This document shows positions 23,350 to 33,420 of a stretch of DNA of 64,000 bases, piece by piece. This DNA is from Dryococelus australis. Taxonomy: Eukaryota; Arthropoda; Insecta; Phasmatodea; Phasmatidae. The stretch spans positions 298,693,466-298,757,465 of the forward strand of contig CM057009.1 of the NCBI GenBank assembly GCA_029891345.1, given 5' to 3'. A program made the position numbers and the translations under genes. The notes beneath the pieces were generated by a model that saw nothing but the letters and a program-made list of their open reading frames with translations, was not told the origin of the DNA and ran no database searches. The stretch's first letter is position 1. The number at the start of each line of letters is the position of its first letter.

Positions 23350-23760
23350 TGTATTACATATCCAATGGTACAAAAAGTCGAGACAAAAAACCGCCAATTA
23401 CGTATCCAACCACGACTGGGGAAAAGCCCAAATAAAAAGAAAGTTTTCCCCAGTGCACCTTGAAAAAGCTGGCTTTTACCAAAAGTTTCCCTTTGCGTAT
23501 CCAGGTGACAAAACATGCAGGACCGAAAAGGACGACATTGTGTATCCAAGTGGGAAGGGGGCAAATTGGTGCCACAACCCACTTGTTTTGAAATGCATAT
23601 CCAGCCGAGTTGGGGAGAAATTTCGACCTACACCCAATTATTTCCTATAGCATACCCAAATCTAAAACAGAATATAGGCTAAAAGACCCAATTTGTTTCC
23701 CATGGCATACCCAGGTGCCAATATTAACTATTGCTGAATGTTTCCTATCATGTATCCAAA
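23350..23760. repeat. Decayed minisatellite of about 50 bp units
   Basis: A motif close to 'GCGTATCCAAG' recurs at about 23357, 23400, 23496, 23541, 23596, 23651, 23706 and 23751. Most spacings are 44-55 bp, with one double spacing of 97. It is often preceded by 'TTTCCCAT/TTTCCTAT'. The copies are too diverged for an exact consensus by eye. Confidence 0.7.
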
Positions 23761-23869
23761 TAATTAATTCTTTCCACCTTTTTCTCGTCCTTCTTTAATT
23801 ACACGCGATTCGCGATTAATTTTGTAAATTTATTTTGAAGAGAATATTTATAAATTATCCACATTTGTT

Positions 23870-24165
23870 ATAAATATATCAATATAATACACCATTTTTC
23901 ACATGTACACCATCACCAAAGGGTACAGTAAAACGGTATACCGTAATAATTCAATTTTTTTTTATAAATATAACAATTTAATACACAATTTTTCACATGA
24001 CGCCATCACAAAAAGGGTTCAGCAAAATGGCGTACAGTTAAAAATTCATTTTTAAAGTAAATGCATCAAAATAACACCCAATTTTTCACATGTATGCCAT
24101 CACCAAAAGGGCATGGTAAAATGGTTTACAGTTAAAAATTCAACTTTTTATAAATTTAACAATGG
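23870..24165. repeat. Tandem repeat, three units of 93-94 bp
   Basis: The anchor 'ATTTTTCACATG' occurs at 23894, 23988 and 24081. Each is followed by 'ccatca..aaa.gg', then 'gta.agttaaaaattca' and 'tataaat'. Three units are recognisable, differing by small changes. Confidence 0.85.
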
Positions 24166-24204
24166 AGATTTTTAAGCTTTATATACGTCATCACTTTTTT
24201 TTAT

Positions 24205-24480
24205 AAATTACCTCAACAATTGAAACTGGTTGGTCCAAGTCCACGAAAGCAACAGCGTATACAATTGCATCTGCCGCCGGCCGAACCAGTCATGATAGAC
24301 ACGACCGCGCTATGCCTTTTTGGGATCGCGAATGAATGTAATTTAAAAAAAAATCAATTTACCTCAATACTTGAAACTGGCAGATTCAAGTTTTGCGGAT
24401 TTAACAGATGCAAGTACACCTGTTGTCGCCGGGCGGACCCATCATGACCTACTCGATTATTTTAGGCTTTTTTCCAGATC
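24205..24480. repeat. Tandem duplication of about 150 bp
   Basis: Two copies start at about 24207 and 24358 with 'ttacctcaa.a.ttgaaactg'. Both continue with a GC-rich 'gccg.c..ccga/gga' block, then 'catga', 'ttttt', and 'gatcgc.aatgaatgt'. Confidence 0.75.
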
Positions 24481-24529
24481 GCAAATGAATGTTTACTCAA
24501 ACAATATGCTAACCTAACATTATTTTCTT

Positions 24530-25135
24530 ACTGAAATAAACAGCAAGTTAATCAAACTTTTTTCAGCCGAAACAAACAGCAATGCAATCAAGCATTATTA
24601 TTTTTTTTTACTGAAACAAACAGCAAGTTATTCAAACTTTTTTTTGACCGAAACAAACAGCAAGTCATTCAAACATTAATTTAAACTTGAAACAAAGAGC
24701 AACCCTATCTCATTCGCACCTGTAAATTAAATAAGCAAACAGCAACTCAATAAAACATTAATTTTAATTTGAATCAAACAGCAACTCAATTAAACATTAA
24801 TTTTGATTTGAATCAAACTAGCTACACAATAAAACAATAATTTAAACTTGAATCAAACAGCAACTCAATCAAACATTAATTTAAACTTGAATCAAACAAC
24901 TACTCAATTAGACATTTTTTACTGAAACAAAAAGCTACACTGTCATTCGCACCTGTAAATTAACTTACGCAACATCTCAATTAAACATTAGTTTTAATTT
25001 GAATCAAACAGCTACAGAGTTAACGATTAATTTAAACTTGAATCAAACAGCTACACAGTCTCACTCGCCCCTGTAAATTAAAACACATAACATACCATTC
25101 AAACTTTATTTTAAACTGCAACTGCAACTCAATCT
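24530..25135. repeat. Tandem array of about 40 bp units
   Basis: Roughly fourteen units of a sequence close to 'AATCAAACAGCAACTCAATT' plus 'aaacattaattttaa' run end to end. Some early units have 'gaaacaaacagcaagtt'. Two 'cattcgcacctgtaaatta' segments (about 24710 and 24945), and related ones at 25060 and 25135, show a higher-order pattern. The array stops at the 3' end of the Merlin transposase remnant. Confidence 0.85.
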
Positions 25136-26150
25136 CGCTCGTGCCTGTAAATTAGAAACAACCCTAACAAATAGATACCTGTCGAAATTTGGATAGCCTT
25201 CGCCGCTATCTCCTCGGCGCCAATTGCGATGGTGCATGTCGGCGGCGTCAATCTGCGAAGTGTGCAGTCGTTCTCCATACCGATGATTCTTTTTGCAGAC
25301 GTACTCGGCCATGTAGCCAACCCAAGATTTTTTCCGTCGGCCAAAGCAGGGAATGCTGTATCGCACAGAAGACCAACTTCGCTCGATGTTTTGTGTGTGC
25401 ACCCTCAACATCTCGCTCCTCTTCATCTTTAGCATGTTTCGAGTGTTTACAATTCCGCTCTTTTTCGCTGCACATGAATTCCCTCCTTTGATTCTCCTGC
25501 ATATGGCAGTAGCCATGAATGTCCAAGTTGCTGTAAGCATGCCAGCAGTCTGGAATTATCGTCGTGCCCGGAGCGATCCCCTCGCGAATGATTTTGGTCA
25601 GGGTCGCCGCGTTCCTCTTTTCCACCAGCACCAGGAAGAATTTCGTCGGATCGTCCCGCTACACTCCCCTAAAAACCCAGTGGATGTGAACCTTACGTCC
25701 TTTGCGGTTCTTGCGTTTGCCCAATTTCGACTGGTCGATCTCGACCACTTTGCCTGGCCCGCCGATGCATTTCCTGAACATCAACACACAGTCTATGCAC
25801 ACTTGGCGGCAGAAACTCGACCAGGCGACGACCGTCTTTCCCGAGCACAAAATTTCGTTCAGTATCGTCTGCTGTCGAGGGTTTTTGATCAGGCAACAGA
25901 GTAAACACAATTCGACTATCTTGCCCGGAGACAAGTTTAAATCTCCGACGAAACTGACCTGTCTCGCCGACACTTTAAAGTTGCATTTAGTATCGTTCTC
26001 CATTCGCCGTCGACAGCAGTAAAACTAGCCCCTGTTTTCTACCAATTTCGCTTCGCCTTCCCCACATTTTTCGCACTGCATAGTCGATTTGAGAATGTCG
26101 TGCTCGATGAGAAACATGTTTATGTCTGGCGAGGAATGAATAACTGGCCT
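25130..26150 (-). pseudogene. Merlin superfamily (IS1016/ISXO2-type) DDE transposase
   Basis: Merlin transposases are the animal relatives of bacterial IS1016 and cut and paste DNA with a DDE triad. On the minus strand, in order: 'MQCEKCGEGEAKLVENRG' (about 26065), a zinc-ribbon start; 'TVVAWSSFCRQVC', then 'GGPGKVVEIDQSKLGKRKNR' with the first catalytic D (about 25745) and 'HWVFRGV'; 'KRNAATLTKIIREGIAPGTT' and 'IIPDCWHAYSNL' with the second D (about 25555); and, in another frame, 'RVHTQNIERSWSS' with the catalytic E (about 25405), then 'WVGYMAEYVCKK'. All three acidic residues survive, but at least three frameshifts and a stop after the zinc ribbon break the gene. I did not find the terminal inverted repeats. 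The superfamily call is firm. Confidence 0.87.
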
Positions 26151-27064
26151 GGGGTACAACGTTGTGATTTTTCATCCCGTGCACACCATCTTGCGATTCG
26201 CGAGAGAAAATTTGCGGGAAAAATGCTTGGATATGCAATACGGAACAATAGTTGCCGAATTCGTATACGCTAAATGGAACTTTGCCGGATATGCGAAATG
26301 GCACAAAACTGCAAAGTAAACAATTGGGATGGATACTTTATAGTACACACTGAATGTTTGTGTGGTTTCCCCATTACGATACACAATGCGGAACAATTTC
26401 CTAACTGGTTCTGCAATGGTCTTATGTGACACTAAGGAAGATTGGCATAAGATTTATTGCAGTCTGCATATTCAGTAAAACTTTCGATGGAAATGTACTC
26501 GTCAAAATACTAATTTCCTTTGGAAATTTTCATAATGGGCCATTCTTTGGGTGGTTTAGTGGTGCGAATAATATTGGAAATTTACGACTAAGAAGAATTT
26601 TACAAATATGTTGTTACCGTAAAAATTTTTTAAAACTACTCTAATAAATTACGAGTCGTCGACGACAGTAAACAAACATCTCTGGATGGTTGAAAGATTG
26701 TTCAATTGCTCTAAATGCGGAATATTTGGCCGCTATGTAGTCATTACATATTCATATTATGCTACAATCCCCAATCTCGAAATTAATTACGTGGCAAACA
26801 ATTCCCTGCCGCTAGAAGCGAGATGGCCCACCATTTTCGAGAAAAATAATTCAGATGGGTCACTTCGTGTTTCCAATTTAATTTTTTCGACTATGGCGTG
26901 GAAGGTGTGAGTTATTCCCCATGCAGTGATAACTAAGCTGTCGTACCTCCGAGAGAATCACTACGAAACACGATATTTGTCTTCGATGACATTACCTGCG
27001 AGAAACAAACTTGCATTCAATAATACTTAAGCATGAGACGACACGCGTACGTGGACTGCGTGAA
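26151..27064. other. Region with a possible zinc-ribbon ORF, family unknown
   Basis: A plus-strand frame at 26686-26910 (74 codons) begins 'MVERLFNCSKCGIFGRYVVI' and could be the N-terminal part of the unidentified protein that continues at 27065. The C-x2-C pair and the placement support this, but the copies at 37 kb and 41 kb end before this point, so it cannot be confirmed by comparison. The rest (26151-26650) shows no features I can name. Confidence 0.35.
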
Positions 27065-27880
27065 CCTCGGCCAGACTTTTCGCGCATACCAAAATACCAA
27101 TTTATGTCATGTTACAATGATCATGTTAATACGGACATGACTATCAGATTTCATATATATATATATATATGTGTTCCTTGTGTTGGAAAGAGAAATATGG
27201 ATTTTTGACGATCGTTAAGGAATGCGTGCTACATAGAGGAAGGTACAACCGTGGGTTCTATCAATTCATCGCTGTCCGACAAGAGGGTTCGTTTACTGGG
27301 ACCAGCAAGTGATGCCATCAATACCTTCTGCTACATCGATGGGTACTGTTTCCGCAGAAGATTATGAGGCCAAAGTTAATAATAAAGACGGAATTAGTGT
27401 AGTACAGACGGTTTGTGCGGAACACAGACTTGCAAGATGTTAGGGTAAAGTCGAAAAACTTTGAAATAAACGGGCATCAGCTCTAAATACTGATGAACAT
27501 ACGACAACTTCTACAAAGAAAAGTAGACATGATATTGAGAATGAAGCCGGAAGTGAAGAGGATTACGAAGACACAATTGATGATTACTATACAGCAGTGA
27601 TAGTGTTGAAGACGATTATTATTCCCTCGACGTTTCCACGCATTTCCCCAACAAGTTTCCTTCGACAAGTGATGCGAAGAAGGCAGAAGTCGCTGGTTAT
27701 ACTTACTATATATATGTTTACTGAAGATCCCAAAAAACTTGTAGACACTTAGATATTTGCTCGATCAGTTAAAACGTGGGGATTACTCGAACATGAAAGA
27801 GGTGGTTTCGATCATAAGAGAACTTAAGGACCGAGGTTACATCAGCTGGTGCGATGACCTGCTTTCTTTTAAAAATGTAA
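27065..27880 (+). pseudogene. Unidentified protein with acidic region and helical C-terminus, copy 1
   Basis: I do not recognise this protein. The same protein appears in reverse at 36790-37400, and its C-terminus appears at 41462-41790. Readable parts are 'YNDHVNTDMT', then 'RGFYQFIAVRQEGSF' with 'CWKEKYGF' clearer in copy 2, then an acidic stretch at 27520-27640 ('ENEAGSEEDYEDTIDD', 'DSVEDDYYSLDV'). 'FPSTSDAKKAEVAGY' follows, then a helical-looking end 'EDPKKLVDTLRYLLDQLK' and 'VSIIRELKDRGYISWCDDLL'. The (AT)n at 27153-27170 and several frameshifts break it. Conservation of amino acids across three copies indicates it was once coding. Each copy is followed downstream by TTF-type hAT sequence. 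Confidence 0.5.
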
Positions 27881-28179
27881 TAACAAAAAAAATAATAATC
27901 AATTATTATTTTAAATAGTTGTGTTTTCTTTATTTCTGTGCATTATATCCTTCTATCGGCCTAAAAGTTTTAGTAACAAAAATATGTATTTACAACATTA
28001 AATAAATTAAGCATGTAGTCAAAGTTTAGCATAATATATGTAACTATACCACTGATTGGAAAAACATATTTTTAAATAATAGGATGCAAAAATTGCTGGT
28101 TTTTTATGTTTATAACTATAAGTGCTGACAGCTCGCTTGGTGGTGAAATTGAGAATTTAACGCAGTAGACAGTAAAATA

Positions 28180-29500
28180 ATATGCTAGTTGATTCTTATG
28201 TATATCTATCGAGTTCTTTGTTTCCAAGGTCATTCAAGGCCATGGGGTCAAGCTCGATGTTACATGCATCCAATATGGTGGTAGTAGTCTGCAATGTCAT
28301 ATGCTTTTTGACTTTTATGGATTTTTTCTCATGTTTTTATTTTCAAGGTCATGGCGTTAAGTTCGAGTTAGTCTGCACCTAATATGGTGGTATATGCGGT
28401 TTGTGGTGAAATGAGCACTTTTGAAAGGGCTGCATACGATATACTTGTATACACATTGTATATTCGTCCGCCTCACGTAAAATTAACATTGAACACGAGC
28501 CTCAACACTTTATTGATGCGTCGGTAAAGTAAAACCGTGAAATTGTTAGGAAAGTAATTATTTTACAAATCTGCTAATTTTTACACTTCGATGCATTAAG
28601 TAAACAGAAAGAGAAAGAAATATTTTAAGTTATCACAAATGGTTACGTAACACTTTTTATCCGACACTTTTTATCCCTCAATCGTTACCAACTTTATTGG
28701 GCGAGTGTTACTCAGTGCGCCCGTTAAAATATATGCAGACAGGTGAAGCGAATTTTTTTCAAAGGCTAATTTCGAAAGTGCTCACTTTATTGTGTAACGC
28801 CTTTAGTAATGTGTATTGTCATATGCTTGTTGACATTTATGCATTTTTTTGTCGTGTATTGGCATTCAAGGTCATTCAAGATAACGGGTCAAGCCGAAGT
28901 AGTGTGCATCTAATATGGCGGTAGAAGTCTGTTATGTCATACGCTTGTTGAATTTTATGGATTATTCTCTTGTTTCTGTTTTGAATGTCATTCAAAGTCA
29001 TGGGGTCTAGGTCGAGTTAGTCTGCATCTATTATGTTGGTAGTAATGTGTATTGTTATATGCTTGTTGACTTTAATGTATTTATTCACGTATATTGGTTT
29101 GCAGGGCCATTTAGCGTCATGGGGTCAATGTCGATGTAATGTGCATCTAATATGGCGGCAGTAGTCTGTTATTTATTATACAGGTTAACTTTTATGAAAT
29201 AATTCTAGAGTTTTCATTTTCAAGGCCATTCAAGGTTATGGGGTCAAGGTTGAGATAGTCTGTATCTAAAATGGCGGTAGTAGTCTGTAATGTATTATGC
29301 TAGCTAACTTTTATGCATGTTTTCTCTATTTTTATTTTTCAAGGCCATTCAAGGTCATGGGTCGAGAACGAGGTAGTGTGCATCTAACATTGTGGTAGTA
29401 GAATGTAGTGTGTTATGCATGCTGACTTGTATGCTTTTTTTTTATTTTTAGTAGTCAAGGTCGATCAAGTTCATGAGGCCAAGGTCATGGTCATTGGCTT
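28180..29500. repeat. Tandem repeat of about 119 bp rich in AAGGTCA-like half-sites
   Basis: About eight units share 'tcaaggtcattcaaggtcat', 'ggggtcaag', 'gtctgcatctaatatggcgg', then 'tagtctgtaatgtcatatgc' and 'ttgacttttatg'. The anchor 'atctaatatgg' recurs near 28914, 29033, 29153, 29270 and 29391. Two units lie before and about six after the inserted family C element (28395-28810). One unit is also present in the right arm (36440-36580). Each unit carries one to three TCAAGGTCA-like sites, the monomer site of nuclear receptors such as FTZ-F1 and ERR. That match is to a short motif and need not mean function. Confidence 0.8.
28395..28810 (+). mobile_element. Family C terminal-inverted-repeat element, internally deleted copy C1
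   Basis: The sequence from 'ggtatatgcggtttgtggtg' to 'gtgtaacgccttta' matches the two ends of 58850-60545 with the middle missing. The ends form inverted repeats of about 26 bp: 'GAAATGAGCACTTT' at the left and 'AAAGTGCTCACTTTA' at the right. It interrupts a unit of the 119 bp tandem repeat. No coding sequence is present. It looks like a MITE of an undetermined superfamily. Confidence 0.7.
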
Positions 29501-29519
29501 CCAAAATGGAGGATGGATG

Positions 29520-29625
29520 ATGTCCACCAAGATGGTGGTCGCCTACCAAGATGGTGGTCGACTACCAAGACAGTCGTCACCTACCAAGATGGTGGTCGCC
29601 CTTTAAGATGGTGGTTTCCAGTAAA
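29520..29625. repeat. Minisatellite of about 19 bp units
   Basis: Five imperfect copies of 'ACCAAGATGGTGGTCGCCT' run in tandem. It sits at the end of the 119 bp repeat, and a related single 'aagatggcggt' follows near 29652. Confidence 0.85.
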
Positions 29626-29639
29626 GTATAAATAAATGA

Positions 29640-30079
29640 CGAAAGAATAAATCAAGATGGCGGTAAAAGTATAGGTGAGGGAAGTGGGGACGAGGGAGTT
29701 AGTCGTCTGCTGGAGTCGAACAGAGGTGAGTAATTGGTGGTTCTGGGAGGACCTTCGTAAAAGTAGGTTATTAAAAAATTTAATGTTTTTATGTAATTTT
29801 TTAATATTTTAAAAATAATTTTTAATGATTTTTTTTGCATTTTTTTTCCCGGATTTTCAGGGTCAAGGTCAAAATTCATCTGCATATAATATGGATACAA
29901 GATTGCTGCCAGCCAATATAGCTGATGATAGGCCTGACTGATCCTGGATCCCCTGTATCGACTTGGCTTATTCTGTGCATATAAATACAATATGGCCGCC
30001 ACTGCTCTGTAGGTTCTAAGGAAGCCAAACGAATGATTTAAATTGGTTGAAATTGGATTTCAAGGGCTTCTTTCTGCAC
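29640..30079. other. Spacer between tandem repeats and hAT-linked arm
   Basis: AT-rich DNA with a 'caaggtcaaaattcatctgc' fragment resembling the tandem repeat at about 29860. There is a minus-strand open frame (29652-30002) with no recognisable motif. No gene is supported. Confidence 0.4.
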
Positions 30080-30524
30080 ATGCGGTGCTTCTGTAATTTT
30101 GGGGCTTCTTTTTTATTATAGGAAAAAAGGGGAATTTTGATGGAAAAGAGAAATTTGTAGAGGAAAAGGAAATTTGTATGGTTGTTTAGCCGATTTTCAG
30201 GGAAAAAGGTAAATTTTAAGGGAAGGAAAGGGAAAAATGGTGGAAGGGAAATTTAACAACATGGCAGCTGTCGGCTCCTGCGCCCCCACGGCAGACGCCG
30301 AAGTGCGTGAACCATCATTTCTCTATTACTGACATAAAATCTTTATTTATAATGTGGTGCTAATTGCAAAATTGTGGAGAAAAGCGGCTATGTCATTGCA
30401 TATTTTATGCTCGTAATATAAATTTCAGTATACAAAGTTTGGTCGAAATTTTTAAATGGTACTGTATATGTAGCTAATAAATCCCAAAAGGTTCATATGT
30501 CCACGATTTAGAAAATACGTGTTG

Positions 30525-31495
30525 CAGGGGCGTATCCCGTTAGGAGGGGTGAGGGAACTGCATCCCCACCCCGAAATGACACATTTTTTTGAAAACCCTA
30601 TTTTAAATTGTCAATCATATTTATGTGCTTTTTATTACCCATATGATACACATTTTTTACAACCTGTATTACAATGGCAATCATTATATTAATTTTTTTG
30701 TTATTAACCATATATATGATTACTTCTTATAGATCAAAACTTTGTTTTCTGAATAAACGGGGGGAGAATAGTCAAGTACATAATTCTTAAAATGAACGTC
30801 AGTAGCTCTGCTGAGTCATGCGACAGCGACTCCCTCCACCCTATCGATTGTTCAGGTAGCTGCTAGGAGGAAGATTCTTTTAACTGTACAGAGATACCAG
30901 CATAAGGCTTCATTTATCCCATGTTTAAATGTTTAGTCTTACAGAAATGATGGTAAAAATGTTGGTTGTTAAATAATGAAGAGAGGGAAAAAAACTCTAC
31001 TCAGATTCTGTAAGAAATTAAAAAAAAAAAAAAAAACAGCGCTGCTGAGTCTCGAGTGCCGAGTGAATTGCCAACACAGCAGGAAGTTTCTACAGCATCG
31101 GCAACGTCATCGATACAACACACAGACGAGAGATGTGATGCAGGAAGCCAGTTAACTAAGGTAAAATCTTCTCTTCCATTTTCTCATCCTAACGACGTAG
31201 GGTCTTACATAAGTGTTTGCAAAATCGCTGAACAATGAGGAGAATATTAATGTTCTTCGAAATGTGTGGAGCCCCGATTCCAAATTCAGATTTACAGTAA
31301 ATGATTGTAGCCATTTCAGACGGAAATTTCAACTGAAGTGGTTGGGTGTATTTCACTGATTTGCCTGGGGGCCTTTTACAAGTACTATGTACTTTTTTTA
31401 AATTCAGAATCTGCGGGAAATGGTTGCCACGAGGATATAGGCCAGCTTGGCTCTAAGCCTTCAAAAGAGTTAAGGGATGATTTAGAGTAAGGCAC
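30525..31495 (+). pseudogene. hAT transposon 5' end with truncated TTF-finger transposase (copy L)
   Basis: The terminus CAGGGGCGTATCCCGTTAGG begins at 30525; CAGGGGCGTATCC is a common hAT-type end. The coding start is at 31056, 'MPSELPTQQEVSTASATSSI', almost identical to the right-arm copy at 35453. It runs through 'SHPNDVGSYISV' to a TTF-type zinc-finger region ('GAFYKYYVLFLNSESAGNG', about 31370), where the functional sequence would have CKYCVLF. Homology with the right arm stops near 31495, so the RNase H-like core and the dimerisation domain are missing. A stop after 'KIAEQ' and frameshifts are present. The A-run at 31020-31036 is unstable sequence. Confidence 0.75.
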
Positions 31496-33420
31496 GCACC
31501 TCATAAAACTATGTTCCTCCACTCCCATTATGCCTGCCCGCTTCGACACCGGCGCGACGAGGAAGAAAATATGTGCAGAGCGGGACATATAGCCCACATA
31601 AAACGAAATTTTACATGAAAAATATGTGTTGTTATCTATCCACAATTAATAGAAAACATTTATTAAGTGACTTTTTACTTACTCAAATTATACACGCACG
31701 TGATGGTCTACGACAAAAAACCTGCCCCAGTAGACCTACGTACGTGCGACAGAGAGGTGTCACCCAGCAATCATACATATCTTCCAGCTACGGCGCGCAC
31801 CCGAGGTAGACTGGCCGCTGATTGTAGGGGATAGTTTGATCCGCCCGCGTCAGACCGCGCTGCAGTCGCGGCGATTGCGTGGCCGGATGGTTAACCACGT
31901 AGCATGGAACTGTGTTGCCGGAAGTGGCTGTTCACTAATAATTTGGAATAGTATAGAAGCTTTCCGAGAGTTTCTTGGGATCTGATTGGCCGGACTCTCG
32001 TTGCTCCCTCACTGGGAGGGGTAAAAGTTATGTATATTACGCCAGGAGTTTGGTTGTGTAGGCAGAGACCAGCACTCCTGGACCTTCAGCTCACAGTTAT
32101 GTATAAAAATAATGTCGTAACAGAAATAATATTTTTGGTCATTGTCAGGATGACGACTTTTGTGTCATGGCAGGTAAATAAGAATTTAGGAATTTCCGTA
32201 TTCCAAGACAGAACATTTCTGTATGAACTATCGCATGATTAAAGTTATCATTCATGTTTTTAAAGACAGCCGAAAATTCTTAAAGTGTAACAAAATGGGA
32301 AAACTAGAGTAATTTGTGTCTTTGTTGGACTTCACTAAAATATTGACTCTATTATCAATGTCAGTATTGTGAGTACGGTACTAAAAGAGAACGCTTACAT
32401 TACGAGTCAGGAAATACTCCAAGTTTAGATTTTGTATCTGGCCAGTATTAAAGGAAAATGTTTAAGTATTAAGAAATTTGCTAAGAAAATGCTAAACATG
32501 CAAATATAGCTGCGTGGGCTTTTAAAAGGAGTTGAGAGCATGTTTTTCTATTTGTTCTGAAATCACAATATCATTTGGGCATGTTTTTTTTAATCTTTAA
32601 TATGTTATGATAATACCCTTAAACCTGGAATAGGAGTACAGTAGTGACACGGATTTGTGTTAAGGAACACAAGAGAGACATAAAATTTAACTTGGAATTG
32701 TTTCAATCACCACTTGTATGCGGAATTCTAGCACAGTTTTTAATGGGAATTTGTAGTTTATATTAGAAAATGGTACCATTTTATAAATTTCTGAGCCCAT
32801 CTGATATTTAATCAGTGTCAAATATTGTTGGTAGAGTGGGAATATATATATATATATATAAATTTATGAATACTTTCCATAATCCTGTGTAAACTTTGAA
32901 ACATTTATACAAATAAATCATACATATTATGCCAAGGAAGTAATGTGTTTGTCTGTCTTTTTAACCAGAAATCTTTAAATATATTTGATCTTTTCTTATC
33001 CTCTTGTCGATCGGTTCTTGAAGTATACATCCCGCTTGCCACGCCTTTTATTACACCAAGAAGGTAACACACAATAATTATTTCACATGTATATATGATG
33101 CTGTATAATTTTTGATAACAACAAATTGTATGAGAAATGTTTTAAGTAAATTAAATGTCCTTTAAAGTCAGAGCGTAGACCTTAAAAATCTAAGATTCAA
33201 AATTGATATTCCTCAGCCACATGAATAAAGTACATGTTTAAATGGTCAAAGGTATGAAAAATGCACTTGAATATTTTACTATGTCAAATAACTGAACTAC
33301 CATGCAGTAGTATGACTGAGTAAAGCGTTAAAAATTTCCAATATGCACTTAGACCAATAAGAAAATAACACAGGACTTCAAAGCACAAAATTAAGTTTTC
33401 TTGCTTTACCACTGTTCACA
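31496..33420. other. Centre of the inverted duplication; no gene recognised
   Basis: A GC-richer block at 31780-32090 holds CCGGAAGTG (31918-31926) and a reversed CCAAT box ATTGG (about 31986). It resembles the block at 45940-46270 in motif content. The rest is AT-rich without coding motifs; an (AT)n run lies at 32846-32862. I found no second hAT terminus here for the minus-strand transposase that ends at 33421. Confidence 0.4.

Larger units (their letters stand above)
27065..31495. repeat. Left arm of a large inverted duplication
   Basis: Three blocks match the reverse complement of 35005-37440: 27065-28310, then 30080-31495, separated on this side by extra DNA (28310-30080: family C element, 119 bp repeats, minisatellite). 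In a 125 bp sample near 30270 the arms differ at about 9 positions. The duplication includes the hAT terminus on both sides and also the DNA outside it, so it is not just the inverted ends of one transposon. Confidence 0.85.

Noticed and set aside
25353-25904. 183-codon open frame on the plus strand
   Set aside because: Antisense shadow of the Merlin transposase, whose catalytic motifs are on the minus strand.
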